DNA of 64,000 bases, from positions 1 to 64,000 of the forward strand of contig PNLY01000003.1 of the NCBI GenBank assembly GCA_013823325.1, read 5' to 3'. Each line of letters starts with the position of its first letter. Position 1 is the first letter of the stretch. A program made the position numbers and the translations under genes. Shown here in pieces: positions 54,067 through 62,624 of the stretch. The notes under the pieces were generated by a model that had not been told where the DNA came from, made no database searches, and worked only from the letters and a program-made list of their open reading frames with translations. The stretch is from Methylobacterium sp. GTDB taxonomy: Bacteria > Pseudomonadota > Alphaproteobacteria > Rhizobiales > Beijerinckiaceae.

Positions 54067-55734
54067 TCAGGCGGTGGCGAGTTGGCCGGACGGCAGCGCC
54101 GTGGCTCCCGGCATCTCGGAAGCTTCCTCCGAGCGCACGGTCATCCAGAGATTGAAGGCCATGATCAGCGCGCCGCTCAGGAAGAGCGCGCCGCCCAGCG
54201 CCCGGATCACATAGAACGGGTGCATCGCCGCGACGGTCTCGATGAACGAGTATTCGAGGAAGCCGAGCGAGGTGTAGGCCCGCCACATCAGGCCCTGCAG
54301 GATGCCCGAGACCCACATCGCCGTGATGTAGAAGACGATGCCGAGCGTCGAGACCCAGAAATGCCAGCTCACCAGCTTGAGCGAATAGAGCCCCTTGCGG
54401 TTCCACAGCCAGGGCACGAGGCAGTAGATCGCACCGAAGGAGATGTAGGCGACCCAGCCGAGCGCACCGGAATGGACGTGGCCGATGGTCCAGTCGGTAT
54501 AGTGCGAGAGCCCGTTCACCGCCTTGATCGACATCAGCGGCCCCTCGAAGGTCGACATGCCGTAGAAGGCGAGCGAGACGACCATCATCCGCAGCACGGG
54601 ATCGGTGCGCAGGCGGTCCCAGGCCCCCGACAGCGTCATGATGCCGTTGATCATGCCGCCCCAGGAGGGCATCCACAGCATGATCGAGAAGGTCATGCCG
54701 AGCGTCTGCGCCCAGTCGGGCAGCGCGGTGTAGTGGAGATGGTGCGGGCCGGCCCAGATGTAGATGAAGATCAGGGCCCAGAAGTGGATGATCGAGAGCC
54801 GGTAGCTATAGATCGGCCGCTCGGCTCGCTTGGGCACGAAATAGTACATGATCGCGAGGAAGCCGGCGGTCAGGAAGAAGCCGACCGCATTGTGGCCGTA
54901 CCACCACTGGAACATCGCATCCTGTACGCCCGACCACAGGCCATAGGACTTCGGCGACAGGATCGAGACCGGCACGGCGACATTGTTGCCGATATGCAGG
55001 ACGGCGATGGTGACAATGAAGCCGAGATAGAACCAGTTCGCCACATAGATGTGCGGCTCCTTGCGCTTCATCAGCGTCGCCAGGAAGACGAGGAGATAGG
55101 CGACCCAGACCAGGGTCAGCCAGAGATCGGCGTACCATTCCGGCTCGGCGTATTCCTTGCTCTGGGTGATCCCGAGCAGATAGCCGGTGCCGGCGATGAC
55201 GATGAACAGGTTGTAGCCGAGCACGACGAACCAGGGCGAGAGATCGCCGGCGAGCCGCGCCCGGCAGGTGCGCTGCACGACGTAGAACGAGGTGCCGATC
55301 AGGACGTTGCCGCCGAAGGCGAAGATCACCGCAGAGGTGTGCAGCGGCCGTAAGCGACCGAAATTGGTCCAAGGCAGGTCGAAGTTCAGCACCGGGAAGG
55401 CGAGCTGCAGCGCGATGATCAGCCCGACGGCGAAGCCGGCGATGCCCCAGACCATCGCCGCGACGGTCGCGAACTTGACCGGCCCCATACTGTAGTTGGG
55501 CTTGCCATCGATCTCCTGCGGCGGAACCGCCGGTGAGCCGTCGAAGCAGCGATTGCCGATCAGGATGATGCTGGCCACAGCCGCAGCCGCGCCGAGCAGG
55601 GCGTGGAAGGCGTAGCCGGAGTTCTCGGTCAGCGCGCCGATCAGGATCAGCGGCAGCACGCAGGCTCCCGCGATCAGCATCCCGATCATCTCGCCGACCG
55701 TCATTGCCCGGACAGGGCTCGTCGTCGCCGTCAC
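54067..55734 (-). CDS. ccoN: cbb3 cytochrome oxidase catalytic subunit I, CcoN/FixN
   Basis: This 555-residue heme-copper oxidase core has about 12 or more transmembrane helices. Metal-ligand histidines are visible in [15 protein letters not shown] (heme b), [15 protein letters not shown] (CuB His plus the cross-linked Tyr region), [11 protein letters not shown] (CuB), and [15 protein letters not shown] (heme ligands). It reduces O2 to water with proton pumping at high oxygen affinity. ATG 55734 is the first gene of the cco-fix unit, 77 bp after an FNR box, so it should be induced under oxygen limitation. Confidence 0.97.
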   Translation of the reverse strand: MTATTSPVRAMTVGEMIGMLIAGACVLPLILIGALTENSGYAFHALLGAAAAVASIILIGNRCFDGSPAVPPQEIDGKPNYSMGPVKFATVAAMVWGIAGFAVGLIIALQLAFPVLNFDLPWTNFGRLRPLHTSAVIFAFGGNVLIGTSFYVVQRTCRARLAGDLSPWFVVLGYNLFIVIAGTGYLLGITQSKEYAEPEWYADLWLTLVWVAYLLVFLATLMKRKEPHIYVANWFYLGFIVTIAVLHIGNNVAVPVSILSPKSYGLWSGVQDAMFQWWYGHNAVGFFLTAGFLAIMYYFVPKRAERPIYSYRLSIIHFWALIFIYIWAGPHHLHYTALPDWAQTLGMTFSIMLWMPSWGGMINGIMTLSGAWDRLRTDPVLRMMVVSLAFYGMSTFEGPLMSIKAVNGLSHYTDWTIGHVHSGALGWVAYISFGAIYCLVPWLWNRKGLYSLKLVSWHFWVSTLGIVFYITAMWVSGILQGLMWRAYTSLGFLEYSFIETVAAMHPFYVIRALGGALFLSGALIMAFNLWMTVRSEEASEMPGATALPSGQLATA

Positions 55735-55810
55735 CGCTGACTCCTGCTTCGTAGCAGGCGCTGGGATGCGCCCTCAACAGGAGGCTTAGCCGCCGGTCCG
55801 GCGGGAGGCT

Positions 55811-55824
55811 TTGATCCAGGTCAA
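55811..55824 (-). promoter_or_regulatory. FNR/FixK-type box upstream of ccoN
   Basis: TTGACCTGGATCAA on the minus strand matches the TTGAT-N4-ATCAA anaerobox with one mismatch. Its centre at 55817.5 puts a class II (-41.5) transcription start near 55776, about 42 nt before the ccoN ATG, as expected for an FNR-activated promoter. Confidence 0.85.
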
Positions 55825-55862
55825 GGGCAGGAACGGGACGGACTGCGGCCGGGCGGCGCAGC

Positions 55863-56582
55863 TCAAGCCGCGACCGCGTGCATCCGTTCGGGGTTCATCA
55901 CGCGTACGCCGCCGGGCACGATCAGGATCGTCTTGTCCTTGGCGAGGCGGGTGAAGGTGCGGCTGACCGTCTCGATCGTCAGGCCGAGGAAATCGGCGAT
56001 GTCCTGCCGCGTCATCGGCAGCTGTACCGTGACCGAGGGCTTGCCGAGCCTGGCCCAGCGCTGCTGCATGCCGAGCAGGAAGCAGATCAGCTTCTCCTCG
56101 GCGGTGCGGCGGCCAAGCAGCATCATCTGTTCATGGGCGAGCGTCAGCTCATGCGTCGCGAACTCGTGCAGGCGCTTGAGCAGATGCGGCTTGGCGTCGA
56201 CCAGCGCGGTATAGGCCGCGCGCGAGAAGGCGCAGACCGCGACATCGCCGATCGCATCGGCCGAGAAACCATAGGCGTCGCGCATGGCGAGCCCGAGAAA
56301 ATCGCCCGGCAGCGCGAAGCCGACGACTTGGCGGCGCCCGTCGGACAGGAGCTTGTAGAGACGCACGACACCGGCAGTGACGTTGTAAACGCAATGCGCC
56401 TCGGAGCCCTGCGTGAACAGCGTGTCGCCCGAAGCGAAATGCGTCGGCGTCGCCAGCTGCTCCAGCACGGCGAGCTCGTCGTCGGTGAGGGAGGCGCAGA
56501 CGCTGACGAGGCGGACCATGCAATTGCGGCACAGGCCGTCGTCGCGGGCGGCAGTGCTGCACGCCGGGGGCTGGCAACTCAC
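55863..56582 (-). CDS. fnrN: FNR/FixK-family oxygen-responsive regulator (FnrN type)
   Basis: This 239-residue Crp/Fnr protein has an N-terminal cysteine cluster: C3, C8, then C18, C21 and C29 with Cx2Cx7C spacing as in rhizobial FnrN. C117 in VAVCAF matches the fourth [4Fe-4S] ligand of FNR. A cNMP-like barrel covers about 40-150. The helix-turn-helix is TRQDIADFLGLTIETVSRTF; its ETVSR recognition helix reads TTGAT half-sites. The GTG start at 56582 has AGGAAGG at 7-nt spacing. It is encoded just upstream of ccoN, with a perfect box at 56666 before it, so autoregulation and control of cbb3 are likely. Confidence 0.92.
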   Translation of the reverse strand: MSCQPPACSTAARDDGLCRNCMVRLVSVCASLTDDELAVLEQLATPTHFASGDTLFTQGSEAHCVYNVTAGVVRLYKLLSDGRRQVVGFALPGDFLGLAMRDAYGFSADAIGDVAVCAFSRAAYTALVDAKPHLLKRLHEFATHELTLAHEQMMLLGRRTAEEKLICFLLGMQQRWARLGKPSVTVQLPMTRQDIADFLGLTIETVSRTFTRLAKDKTILIVPGGVRVMNPERMHAVAA

Positions 56583-56665
56583 GATCGCACCTTCCTGCTC
56601 GCATGACCGCCTCGCTGACGGACGCTCGGGGCGATGGCAGCATAGCTGCCATGGCGGCAGACGAA

Positions 56666-56679
56666 TTGATCGAGATCAA
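56666..56679. promoter_or_regulatory. Perfect FNR box between fnrN and the divergent gene
   Basis: TTGATCGAGATCAA is an exact TTGAT-N4-ATCAA consensus. Its centre (56672.5) is 65 bp before ATG 56738, giving a predicted -41.5 start near 56714. On the other strand a start near 56631 would leave a ~49-nt leader for fnrN. One box could thus serve both genes. Confidence 0.85.
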
Positions 56680-56737
56680 TGCGCCTCGACGGCCGGCGAA
56701 CCGAGGCTGCCGCTCCGCAATTCTGGAGAGCCGCGGC

Positions 56738-57202
56738 ATGGGCGATGACATCTTCGAAGTCGCGCGCATCGGGTCCGACAGCGCCGACACGGTCTACGGG
56801 CTCGTCACCCTGCTGCATCCAGAGCTCACGCCGGATGGCTGGGCCGCCTTTGTGCGCGACAATTCGCAGGACGGAGCCCAGCCATCCGGCGTCTTCGCCC
56901 TGCGTGACGCGCGCGGCATGCCGCATGCCCTGTTCGGCTTCCGCGTCGCGCGCACGATCGCGGGCGGCACGACGCTGGAGATCTCCGAGATCGCGATGAT
57001 GCGCCTGCCCGGGACCTGCCTCGTCGACGCGCTGCTGCGCTTCGCCAACCAGCTCGCGGCACAGCTCGACCTGCCGCGCATCGCGATCTCGCTGGAGCGA
57101 TCGGCCGCCTGGCCGCAGGATCACGATGCGCTCAAGCGCTGCGGCTTCCAGATCGATCGCGTCATGGTTCTCGGCCGCGCCCGGCTCGAGCCGGCGGCGT
57201 GA
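56738..57202 (+). CDS. Hypothetical protein, possibly GNAT-like acetyltransferase
   Basis: This 154-residue protein starts at ATG 56738 with GGAGAG 9 nt upstream. The frame is open further upstream to 56603, but that part reads through a perfect FNR box and lacks a ribosome site. The order IFEVARIGSDSADTVYGLV, GVFALRDARGMPHALFGFRV, then LEISEIAMMRLPG, followed by a helix and a final strand (RVMVLGRARLE), is compatible with a GNAT fold. The acetyl-CoA loop is not clear. It is probably a member of the FnrN regulon. The role is unknown. Confidence 0.65.
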   Translation: MGDDIFEVARIGSDSADTVYGLVTLLHPELTPDGWAAFVRDNSQDGAQPSGVFALRDARGMPHALFGFRVARTIAGGTTLEISEIAMMRLPGTCLVDALLRFANQLAAQLDLPRIAISLERSAAWPQDHDALKRCGFQIDRVMVLGRARLEPAA

Positions 57203-57302
57203 TCGCCCGCCGGCGGCAGCGTCTAGAGCCGCCACCGGTTCGTCGCCCACCATGCTCCCGCTGCGATGGCGACCATGGCGAGCGCGACTAAAATGGCCTC
57301 GC

Positions 57303-57500
57303 CTATCGCGCCGGCTCCTTCCGTGCGGTCATGAAACTCGCGAACCAGGCGCCGTCGCCGCTCCCGCCAGAGCCCTCGTGCTGCTCCGCCCTGATCCGGC
57401 ACAGCAGCTCGATCTCCTCGAAGGAGAGATCGAAGAACGGCAGCAGCATCGGATTGCCGACGATCGAGCGCTCGCTCTCGGCCACAGCCTCGCCCTCCAT
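57303..57500 (-). CDS. Small hypothetical protein
   Basis: The 65-residue product begins MEGEAVAESERSIVG, has a hydrophobic patch NPMLLPFFDLSFEEIELLC and ends polar and Gly/Arg-rich. It is acidic at the N-terminus, with no signal peptide and no family I recognise. ATG 57500 has AAAGGGGAGAG about 5 nt upstream, one of the best ribosome sites in the region, and codon use is GC3-rich. An open extension beyond it reaches into repeat DNA and is not credible. Confidence 0.6.
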   Translation of the reverse strand: MEGEAVAESERSIVGNPMLLPFFDLSFEEIELLCRIRAEQHEGSGGSGDGAWFASFMTARKEPAR

Positions 57501-57662
57501 GAATCTCTCCCCCTTTGCAATTGCACTCCGAACCCGCTTCTGCGGAGTGTGACGAGGCAACAGCAATCGCTTGCGTCCCGCCACACCCAAATGGGGGGTG
57601 AGGCGGAGATTATTGTTCCGCATGGTACCGATTTTGGCGAATTCGCATAGACCCCTCGGCGC

Positions 57663-57715
57663 TAGAGCATTGCGCGAAAAAGTGGGAACCGGTTTTTCGC
57701 AGAAGCAATGCTCTA
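57663..57715. repeat. Dispersed palindromic repeat with 11-bp perfect arms
   Basis: TAGAGCATTGC (57663-57673) and GCAATGCTCTA (57705-57715) are perfect complements. The inner parts GCGAAAAA and TTTTTCGC pair too, around GTGGGAACCGG. The AGAGCATT...GTGGGAACCGG core is a widespread Hyphomicrobiales intergenic repeat. Confidence 0.8.
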
Positions 57716-57728
57716 AACTTCTAGAATC

Positions 57729-57776
57729 GATCACGGTTTTCGCATTTTGACGGTTCCGTCAAAATGCGACGTGATC
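57729..57776. repeat. Long perfect hairpin (cruciform-type inverted repeat)
   Basis: CGCATTTTGACGG (57741-57753) and CCGTCAAAATGCG (57756-57768) are perfect 13-bp arms with a 2-bp centre. Outer arms GATCACG (57729-57735) and CGTGATC (57770-57776) extend the structure. It lies 13 bp after the preceding repeat and 86 bp before the LLM oxidoreductase gene. Confidence 0.85.
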
Positions 57777-57862
57777 TGACGCATCTTGAATGGCGGCGAT
57801 GCCAGCGCCAGATGGCGCGGGCGCCGGCAAAATGGCGTGCTGCACCAGTTTCGGACCTGCCC

Positions 57863-58897
57863 ATGCCCGCCTCCCTCCAGCTCGGCCTCGACACCTTCGG
57901 CGACGTCACCGCCGGCCCGGACGGCGCCCTGCTGCCGCATGCGCAGGTGATCCGCGACCTTGTCGAGCAGGCCGTGCTCGCCGACGAGACCGGCATCGAC
58001 TTCTTCGGCCTCGGCGAACATCACCGCTCCGATTTCGCGGTGTCCTCGCCCGAGACCGTTCTCGCCGGCATCGCCACCCGCACCAGCCGCATCCGCGTCG
58101 GCTCGGCCGTCACCGTGCTGAGCTCGGACGATCCGATCCGCGTCTTCCAGCGCTTCTCGACGGTCGATGCGCTCTCGAACGGCCGCGCCGAGGTCATCCT
58201 CGGCCGTGGCTCCTTCACCGAATCCTTTCCGCTCTTCGGCTTCGATCTCAGGCAATATGAAGTGCTGTTCGAAGAGAAGCTCGACCTCTTCGTCGAGCTG
58301 ATCCGCAAGAAGAACATCACCTGGGAAGGCAGCCTTCGCCCGCCGCTGCGCGACCAGCAGGTCTTCCCCCCGATCGAAAAGGGCGAGCTGACGACCTGGA
58401 TCGGCGTCGGCGGCAGCCCGGAATCGGTGGTGCGGGCCGCGCGCTACGACCTGCCGCTGATGCTCGCCATCATCGGCGGCCCGGCCCAGCGCTTCGCGCC
58501 CTACGCCCAGCTTTATCGCGATGCGATGGGGCGCCTTGGCCAGGCCGAGCGCCCGATCGGCGTGCATTCGCCGGGCTATGTCGCGGCGAGCGATGCGCAG
58601 GCGGCCGAGGAGTTCTTCCCCGCCTTCAAGGCGATGCGCGACCGCATCGGCGCCGAACGCGGCTGGGGTCCGCTGTCGCGCGAGGAGTTCGAGCGCGAGG
58701 TTTCGGGCGGGGCGCTCTATCTCGGCTCGCCCGAGACCGTCGCCCGCAAGATCGCCGCGACGGTGAAGGCGCTCGGACTGCAGCGCTTCCAGCTCAAGAT
58801 CAGCGCAGGTCCCCTCACGCAGGACAAGCTGCTGCGCTGCATTGAGCTCTATGGCCGGCAGGTCATTCCGATGGTGCGGGAATTGCTGGCGGCCTGA
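57863..58897 (+). CDS. LLM-class flavin-dependent oxidoreductase (luciferase-like)
   Basis: This 344-residue TIM-barrel oxidoreductase uses FMN or F420-type chemistry on unknown substrates. The hallmarks are LQLGLDTFGDV at the start, DFFGLGEHHRSDFAVSSPET (the bacterial luciferase-like GEHH motif), RIRVGSAVTVLSSDDPIRVF, DALSNGRAEVILGRGSF and YLGSPETVARKI. The subgroup with GEHHR and GRGSF is widespread and poorly characterized. ATG 57863 is chosen because homologous sequence starts there. It is convergent with the RraA-like gene and probably monocistronic. Confidence 0.9.
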   Translation: MPASLQLGLDTFGDVTAGPDGALLPHAQVIRDLVEQAVLADETGIDFFGLGEHHRSDFAVSSPETVLAGIATRTSRIRVGSAVTVLSSDDPIRVFQRFSTVDALSNGRAEVILGRGSFTESFPLFGFDLRQYEVLFEEKLDLFVELIRKKNITWEGSLRPPLRDQQVFPPIEKGELTTWIGVGGSPESVVRAARYDLPLMLAIIGGPAQRFAPYAQLYRDAMGRLGQAERPIGVHSPGYVAASDAQAAEEFFPAFKAMRDRIGAERGWGPLSREEFEREVSGGALYLGSPETVARKIAATVKALGLQRFQLKISAGPLTQDKLLRCIELYGRQVIPMVRELLAA

Positions 58898-58915
58898 GGC
58901 CGTCAGCAGGCCGCT

Positions 58916-59635
58916 TCACTTCCAGTCCGGCCGCCACCTTGCGAACTCGGCCTTGGTCTCGGCATTGGCCGGATAGAGGCCGAAGATGCCGTGCCCTTCG
59001 CGCACTTTCATCTCGACGAAGTCCTCATAGGCGGTCTGCTCATAAGCCTCGGCCGCGATCTCGTTGGCGAGATGGGAGGGGATCACGCAGACGCCCTCGC
59101 TGTCGCCGACGACGATGTCGCCGGGATAGACCGGCACGTCGCCGCAACCGATCGGCGCGTTGATGTCGAGCGCATGATGATGGATCAGGTTGGTCGGCGC
59201 GCTCGGTCGGTTGTGATAGGCGGGGAAGCCGAGCATCGCGATCTCCGGGCTGTCGCGGAAGCCGCCATCGGTCACCACGCCGGCGACGCCGCGCTGCATC
59301 AGGCGCGTCACCAGGATACCGCCGGCCGAGGCGGCGCGCGCATCCTTGCGGCTGTCGATCACCATGACATGGCCGGGCGGGCAGGTCTCGACCGCGACGC
59401 GCTGCGGATGCTGCGTGCCCTCGAACACGCTGAGATGGTCAAGATCCTCGCGCGCCGGGATGTAGCGCAAGGTGAAGGCCTCGCCGACCATGCGCGGCGC
59501 GTTCGGCGAAAGCGGGCGCACATCCTGGATGAACTGATTGCGCAGCCCGCGCTTGAACAGCGCCGTGGTCAGGGTCGCGGTCGAGACGCGCTTCAGCTTC
59601 TCGCGATTCTCGGGGGTCAGGGCAGTCGATGTCAT
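58916..59635 (-). CDS. RraA-like / HMG-aldolase family protein
   Basis: This 239-residue protein of the RraA fold has STATLTTALFKRGLRNQF, GEAFTLRYIPAREDLDH, ASAGGILVTRLMQRGVAGVV followed by TDGGFRDS (metal and pyruvate-binding region with the conserved GGxxD-like segment), and HALDINAPIGCGDVPVYPGD. Family members are 4-hydroxy-4-methyl-2-oxoglutarate/oxaloacetate aldolases or RNase E inhibitors. Next to sugar-acid genes, an aldolase or decarboxylase role in catabolism fits better. The start is ATG 59635. A palindromic repeat separates it from the Bug receptor, so cotranscription is uncertain. Confidence 0.85.
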   Translation of the reverse strand: MTSTALTPENREKLKRVSTATLTTALFKRGLRNQFIQDVRPLSPNAPRMVGEAFTLRYIPAREDLDHLSVFEGTQHPQRVAVETCPPGHVMVIDSRKDARAASAGGILVTRLMQRGVAGVVTDGGFRDSPEIAMLGFPAYHNRPSAPTNLIHHHALDINAPIGCGDVPVYPGDIVVGDSEGVCVIPSHLANEIAAEAYEQTAYEDFVEMKVREGHGIFGLYPANAETKAEFARWRPDWK

Positions 59636-59676
59636 AGCTCTGGAAAATCCTGGCTGTCGGGGAAGGGAGAACTCAG

Positions 59677-59787
59677 CCCTCATCCTGAGGAGCGATCGCA
59701 GATCGCGTCTCGAAGGATGCTCCAGCTAGTTCCGGAGCTCCTGAAGCATCCTTCGAGACGCCGCTTCGCGCCTCCTCAGGATGAGGG
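59677..59787. repeat. Dispersed palindromic intergenic repeat, copy 2
   Basis: CCCTCATCCTGAGGAG at the left pairs with CTCCTCAGGATGAGGG at the right, and TCTCGAAGGATGC pairs with GCATCCTTCGAGA inside. It is the same element as 27585-27700, with a different central loop. It lies between the RraA-like and Bug-receptor genes. Confidence 0.8.
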
Positions 59788-59815
59788 CTCGCGAGGCGGC
59801 GGTCGAGCGCAGCGG

Positions 59816-60802
59816 TTATTCGATCTTCACATTGGCCTTCTGCGCCACCTCGGCCCAGCGCTTGGTCTCGTTGGCGATATGGGCCGTGAACTCGGCCTGG
59901 CTGGATCCGACCGGATCGACGCCGAGCTTCTTGAGCTGCTCGATCACGGCCGGTTCGCGCATGATCGCCTGCGTCTCGGTCGAGAGCCTCGCGACGATCT
60001 CAGGCGGCACCTTCGCCGGCGCGAAGAAGCCGTGCCAGGAGCTGGCGTCATAGCCCGGGATGAACTCGGATAGGGCCGGCAGGTCGGGCGCGACCGCGAG
60101 CCGTTTCGGTGTCGCCGTCGCCAGAGCCCGGATCTTGCCGGCTTCGACATGCGGCCAGGCGATGGTGATGTTGTCGAAGCTGAGCTGGATCTGGCCGGAG
60201 AGCAGGTCCTGCGTCACCTGCCCGCTCGACCGGTAGGGCACATGAGCCATGTCGGTCCCGGTCGCGACCTTGAACAGCTCCGCCGCCATATGGGTCGAGG
60301 TGCCGGCACCCGAGGAGCCGAAGGAGTATTTGCCCGGATTTTTCTTCAGGAGCTCGATCAGCTCCGGCACCGTCTTGGCCGGCAAATCGAGATTGACCAT
60401 CAGGATGTTCGGCACGCTCGCCACCTGCGAGATCGGCGCGAAATCCTTGATGTGGTCATAGGGCATCTTCGAGTAGACGGCCGGATTGATCGCATGGCTG
60501 GAGACCGTGCCCATGGTCAGCATGTAGCCGTCCGGATCGGCCTTCGCGACCGCCGCCGCACCGGTATTGCCGCCGGCCCCGGCCCGGTTCTCGACGATGA
60601 ACTTGCCGCCGAGGCGCGCGCTCAGCCGGTCGGCCAGAATACGGCCGAGCAGGTCGGTGGTTCCACCGGCGGCGAAGGGCACCACGATGGTGACGACCCT
60701 GCTGCCGGGATAGCCGCTCTGCGCCCAGGCAGGCGTCAAGGCCGATGCTGCCAGCATGGCGCCGGCTCCGGCGAGCAGGCCGCGGCGTGTGATCGATGTC
60801 AT
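59816..60802 (-). CDS. Tripartite tricarboxylate transporter (Bug) receptor
   Basis: This 328-residue periplasmic receptor has a signal MTSITRRGLLAGAGAMLAAS with a twin-arginine-like start, ending TPAWAQ. Motifs are VTIVVPFAAGGTTDLLGRIL, FIVENRAGAGGNTGAAAV, SSHAINPAVYSKMPYD and VPYRSSGQVTQDLLSGQ. GGGAGGA precedes ATG 60802. No TctA/TctB genes are in the window. It is divergent from the FCD regulator at 61009 with a compound palindrome between them. The sugar-acid dehydratases beyond that suggest a sugar-acid ligand. Confidence 0.92.
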   Translation of the reverse strand: MTSITRRGLLAGAGAMLAASALTPAWAQSGYPGSRVVTIVVPFAAGGTTDLLGRILADRLSARLGGKFIVENRAGAGGNTGAAAVAKADPDGYMLTMGTVSSHAINPAVYSKMPYDHIKDFAPISQVASVPNILMVNLDLPAKTVPELIELLKKNPGKYSFGSSGAGTSTHMAAELFKVATGTDMAHVPYRSSGQVTQDLLSGQIQLSFDNITIAWPHVEAGKIRALATATPKRLAVAPDLPALSEFIPGYDASSWHGFFAPAKVPPEIVARLSTETQAIMREPAVIEQLKKLGVDPVGSSQAEFTAHIANETKRWAEVAQKANVKIE

Positions 60803-60886
60803 CCAATCCTCCCTCTCGTGATCCATCCGGCCCTTGCCGTTCCGGCGTCTTGCGGCCGTCTTGCTCGACTCCATAGCACGCAATTC

Positions 60887-60910
60887 CAGATTTGAAATCT
60901 GAAATTTCAG
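60887..60910. promoter_or_regulatory. Two overlapping palindromes, candidate FCD-regulator operator
   Basis: CAGATTTGAAATCTG (60887-60901, 7-bp arms around one base) and CTGAAATTTCAG (60899-60910, perfect 12-bp palindrome) share the central CTG. They sit in the only AT-rich patch of the divergent gap between the Bug receptor and the GntR/FCD gene. Confidence 0.65.
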
Positions 60911-61008
60911 ACTTGATGTCGCTTGCGCTTTATGGTGTCTGGTGAGGCAATGGCGACAGGCTAGCTCCGGCAATCGAATCGTGCCGCGGCCTCGCCAGGG
61001 GAATGGGA

Positions 61009-61713
61009 ATGTCGAACGCGCTCGCCATCGAACCGGTCTCGCCGCATCTGCTGCGCTCGCTGCGCGAGCATGTGCACGAGCGCCTGCGCCGGGCGATCGT
61101 CGCGGGAACGTTCCGCGAGGGCGAGCGGCTGAACGAGCGCCAGCTCGCCGACATGCTGGGGGTCTCGACCACGCCGGTGAAGGACGCGATCCGCATGCTG
61201 GAGAGCGAAGGGCTGGTCCGGACCGAGGCGCGCCGCGGCGTCTTCGTCGAGTTTTCGGCCCGCCAGGCGCTGGAAATGGCGCTCGGCCGCGCCGCGCTCG
61301 AAAGCGTCATGACCCATATCGCCGCCAACCGGATCAGCCAGGCCGAGATCGCCGAGATGGCCCGCCTGATCGACGAGATGGCGCAGGCGACCGAGCACGG
61401 CGACCTGGAAGACCTCGTCAACCTGAACGAGGCCTATCACGGCATGATCCATCGCATCTCGGGTTGCGGCTATCTCGAGCGCCGGCTCGACGGCCAGCGC
61501 ATGTACGACCACGCCCAGCGCATCGCCCTGCTCGGCGAGGCCAGCGAGCGCGCCCGTGGCTTCGAGGAGCATCGCGGCATCTTCGAGGCGCTGCGCGCGC
61601 ATGAGCCGGCAAGGGCCGAGCAGCGCATGCGCAGCCATATCGTGCGCTCCGCCAAGAGCCATGTGCGCCAGGTCTTCGGCGCCGACGCGGAAGGATTGGA
61701 TTACGATGAGTGA
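61009..61713 (+). CDS. GntR-family transcriptional regulator (FCD type)
   Basis: In this 234-residue protein, the winged helix covers about 14-78 (LREHVHERLRRAIVAGTFRE, ERQLADMLGVSTTPVKDAIR, wing VRTEARRGVFV). The FCD helical domain covers about 85-215, with metal-ligand candidates in LVNLNEAYHGMIHRISG and HRGIFEALRAHEPARAEQRM. ATG 61009 is better spaced to AGGGGA than ATG 61003. Its stop overlaps the start of the DHDPS-family gene by 8 bp, so regulator and enzymes form one operon. It most likely represses the locus until a sugar acid or its keto-acid appears. Confidence 0.92.
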   Translation: MSNALAIEPVSPHLLRSLREHVHERLRRAIVAGTFREGERLNERQLADMLGVSTTPVKDAIRMLESEGLVRTEARRGVFVEFSARQALEMALGRAALESVMTHIAANRISQAEIAEMARLIDEMAQATEHGDLEDLVNLNEAYHGMIHRISGCGYLERRLDGQRMYDHAQRIALLGEASERARGFEEHRGIFEALRAHEPARAEQRMRSHIVRSAKSHVRQVFGADAEGLDYDE

Positions 61714-62620
61714 CAAGGTTCGCAGCGCGCTGCGCGGCATTTCCGGCGTTCACGTCACCGCCTGGAAGGGCGATGGCGAGGCCGACTGGGCGCTGACCGG
61801 CAAGATCGTCGCGCGCATCGCGCAGGCCGGCATTCACAATATCGTCTCGGCCGGCAATACCGGCGAGTTCTACCCGATGACCACGGACGAGGTGGTCCGC
61901 AGCCATGCCGTCGCCGCCGAAGCCGCTGCCGGCAAGGCGCTGGTCACCGCCGGCATCGGCCGGTCGCTGCGGGAAGCCGTCGCCACCGGCAAGCTCGCCG
62001 CCAGGGCCGGCTGCGACGCGGTGATGGTGCATCACCCGCTCGATCCCTTCGCCGCGCCGCAGAGCCAGGCCGACTACATCCTCGCCATCGCCGAGGCGCT
62101 GACGATCCCGCTCGTCGCCTATATCCGCTCCGACGCGATCGGCGTGAAGGATCTCGCCCGCGTCGCGACGCATCCCAATGTCGCAGGCGTCAAGTTCGCC
62201 TCGCCGAACGTGATGTTGCTCGCCGAATGCGTCCGCGCCACGCAGGGGTCGAGCGCCAACTGGATTTGCGGCCTCGCCGAAGGCTGGGCCGCGCCTTTCC
62301 ACGCGCTCGGCGCCCGCGGCTTCACCTCCGGTCTGGTCAATGTCGCGCCCGAGCGCTCGCTGGCGATCTGGCAGGCGCTGGAGGCGAGCGACTACAACCG
62401 GGCCCGCCGCCTGGTCGACGAGATCGCCGGCTTCGAGACGCTGCGGACCAAATACGGCAACGGCGCCAACGTCACCGTGGTGAAGGAGGCGCTCGGCCTG
62501 CTCGGCACCGATGTCGGGCCGGTGCGCCTGCCCGGCCTGCCGGAGCTGAACGACAGCGAGCGCGCCGAACTGCGCAAGATCGTCGGAAGCTGGGGCAGCC
62601 AGCGCGTGGCGGCGGAGTAA
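61706..62620 (+). CDS. DHDPS/NAL-family aldolase or dehydratase for sugar-acid catabolism
   Basis: This 304-residue class I TIM-barrel enzyme has the substrate loop SAGNTGEFYPMT (GxTGE type), the Tyr region in PLVAYIRSD and the Schiff-base Lys in VAGVKFASPN. The family includes dihydrodipicolinate synthase, KDG aldolase, 5-dehydro-4-deoxyglucarate dehydratase and 2-keto-3-deoxy-pentonate enzymes. The neighbouring IlvD/Edd-type sugar-acid dehydratase and Bug receptor favour action on a 2-keto-3-deoxy sugar acid rather than lysine synthesis. ATG 61706 overlaps the regulator gene. Confidence 0.88.
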   Translation: MSDKVRSALRGISGVHVTAWKGDGEADWALTGKIVARIAQAGIHNIVSAGNTGEFYPMTTDEVVRSHAVAAEAAAGKALVTAGIGRSLREAVATGKLAARAGCDAVMVHHPLDPFAAPQSQADYILAIAEALTIPLVAYIRSDAIGVKDLARVATHPNVAGVKFASPNVMLLAECVRATQGSSANWICGLAEGWAAPFHALGARGFTSGLVNVAPERSLAIWQALEASDYNRARRLVDEIAGFETLRTKYGNGANVTVVKEALGLLGTDVGPVRLPGLPELNDSERAELRKIVGSWGSQRVAAE

Positions 62621-62624
62621 CCTC

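Noticed and set aside
53458-55353. 631-codon plus-strand open frame opposite ccoO/ccoN
   Set aside because: It overlaps two essential oxidase subunits antisense; His/Arg/Glu-rich with no domain.
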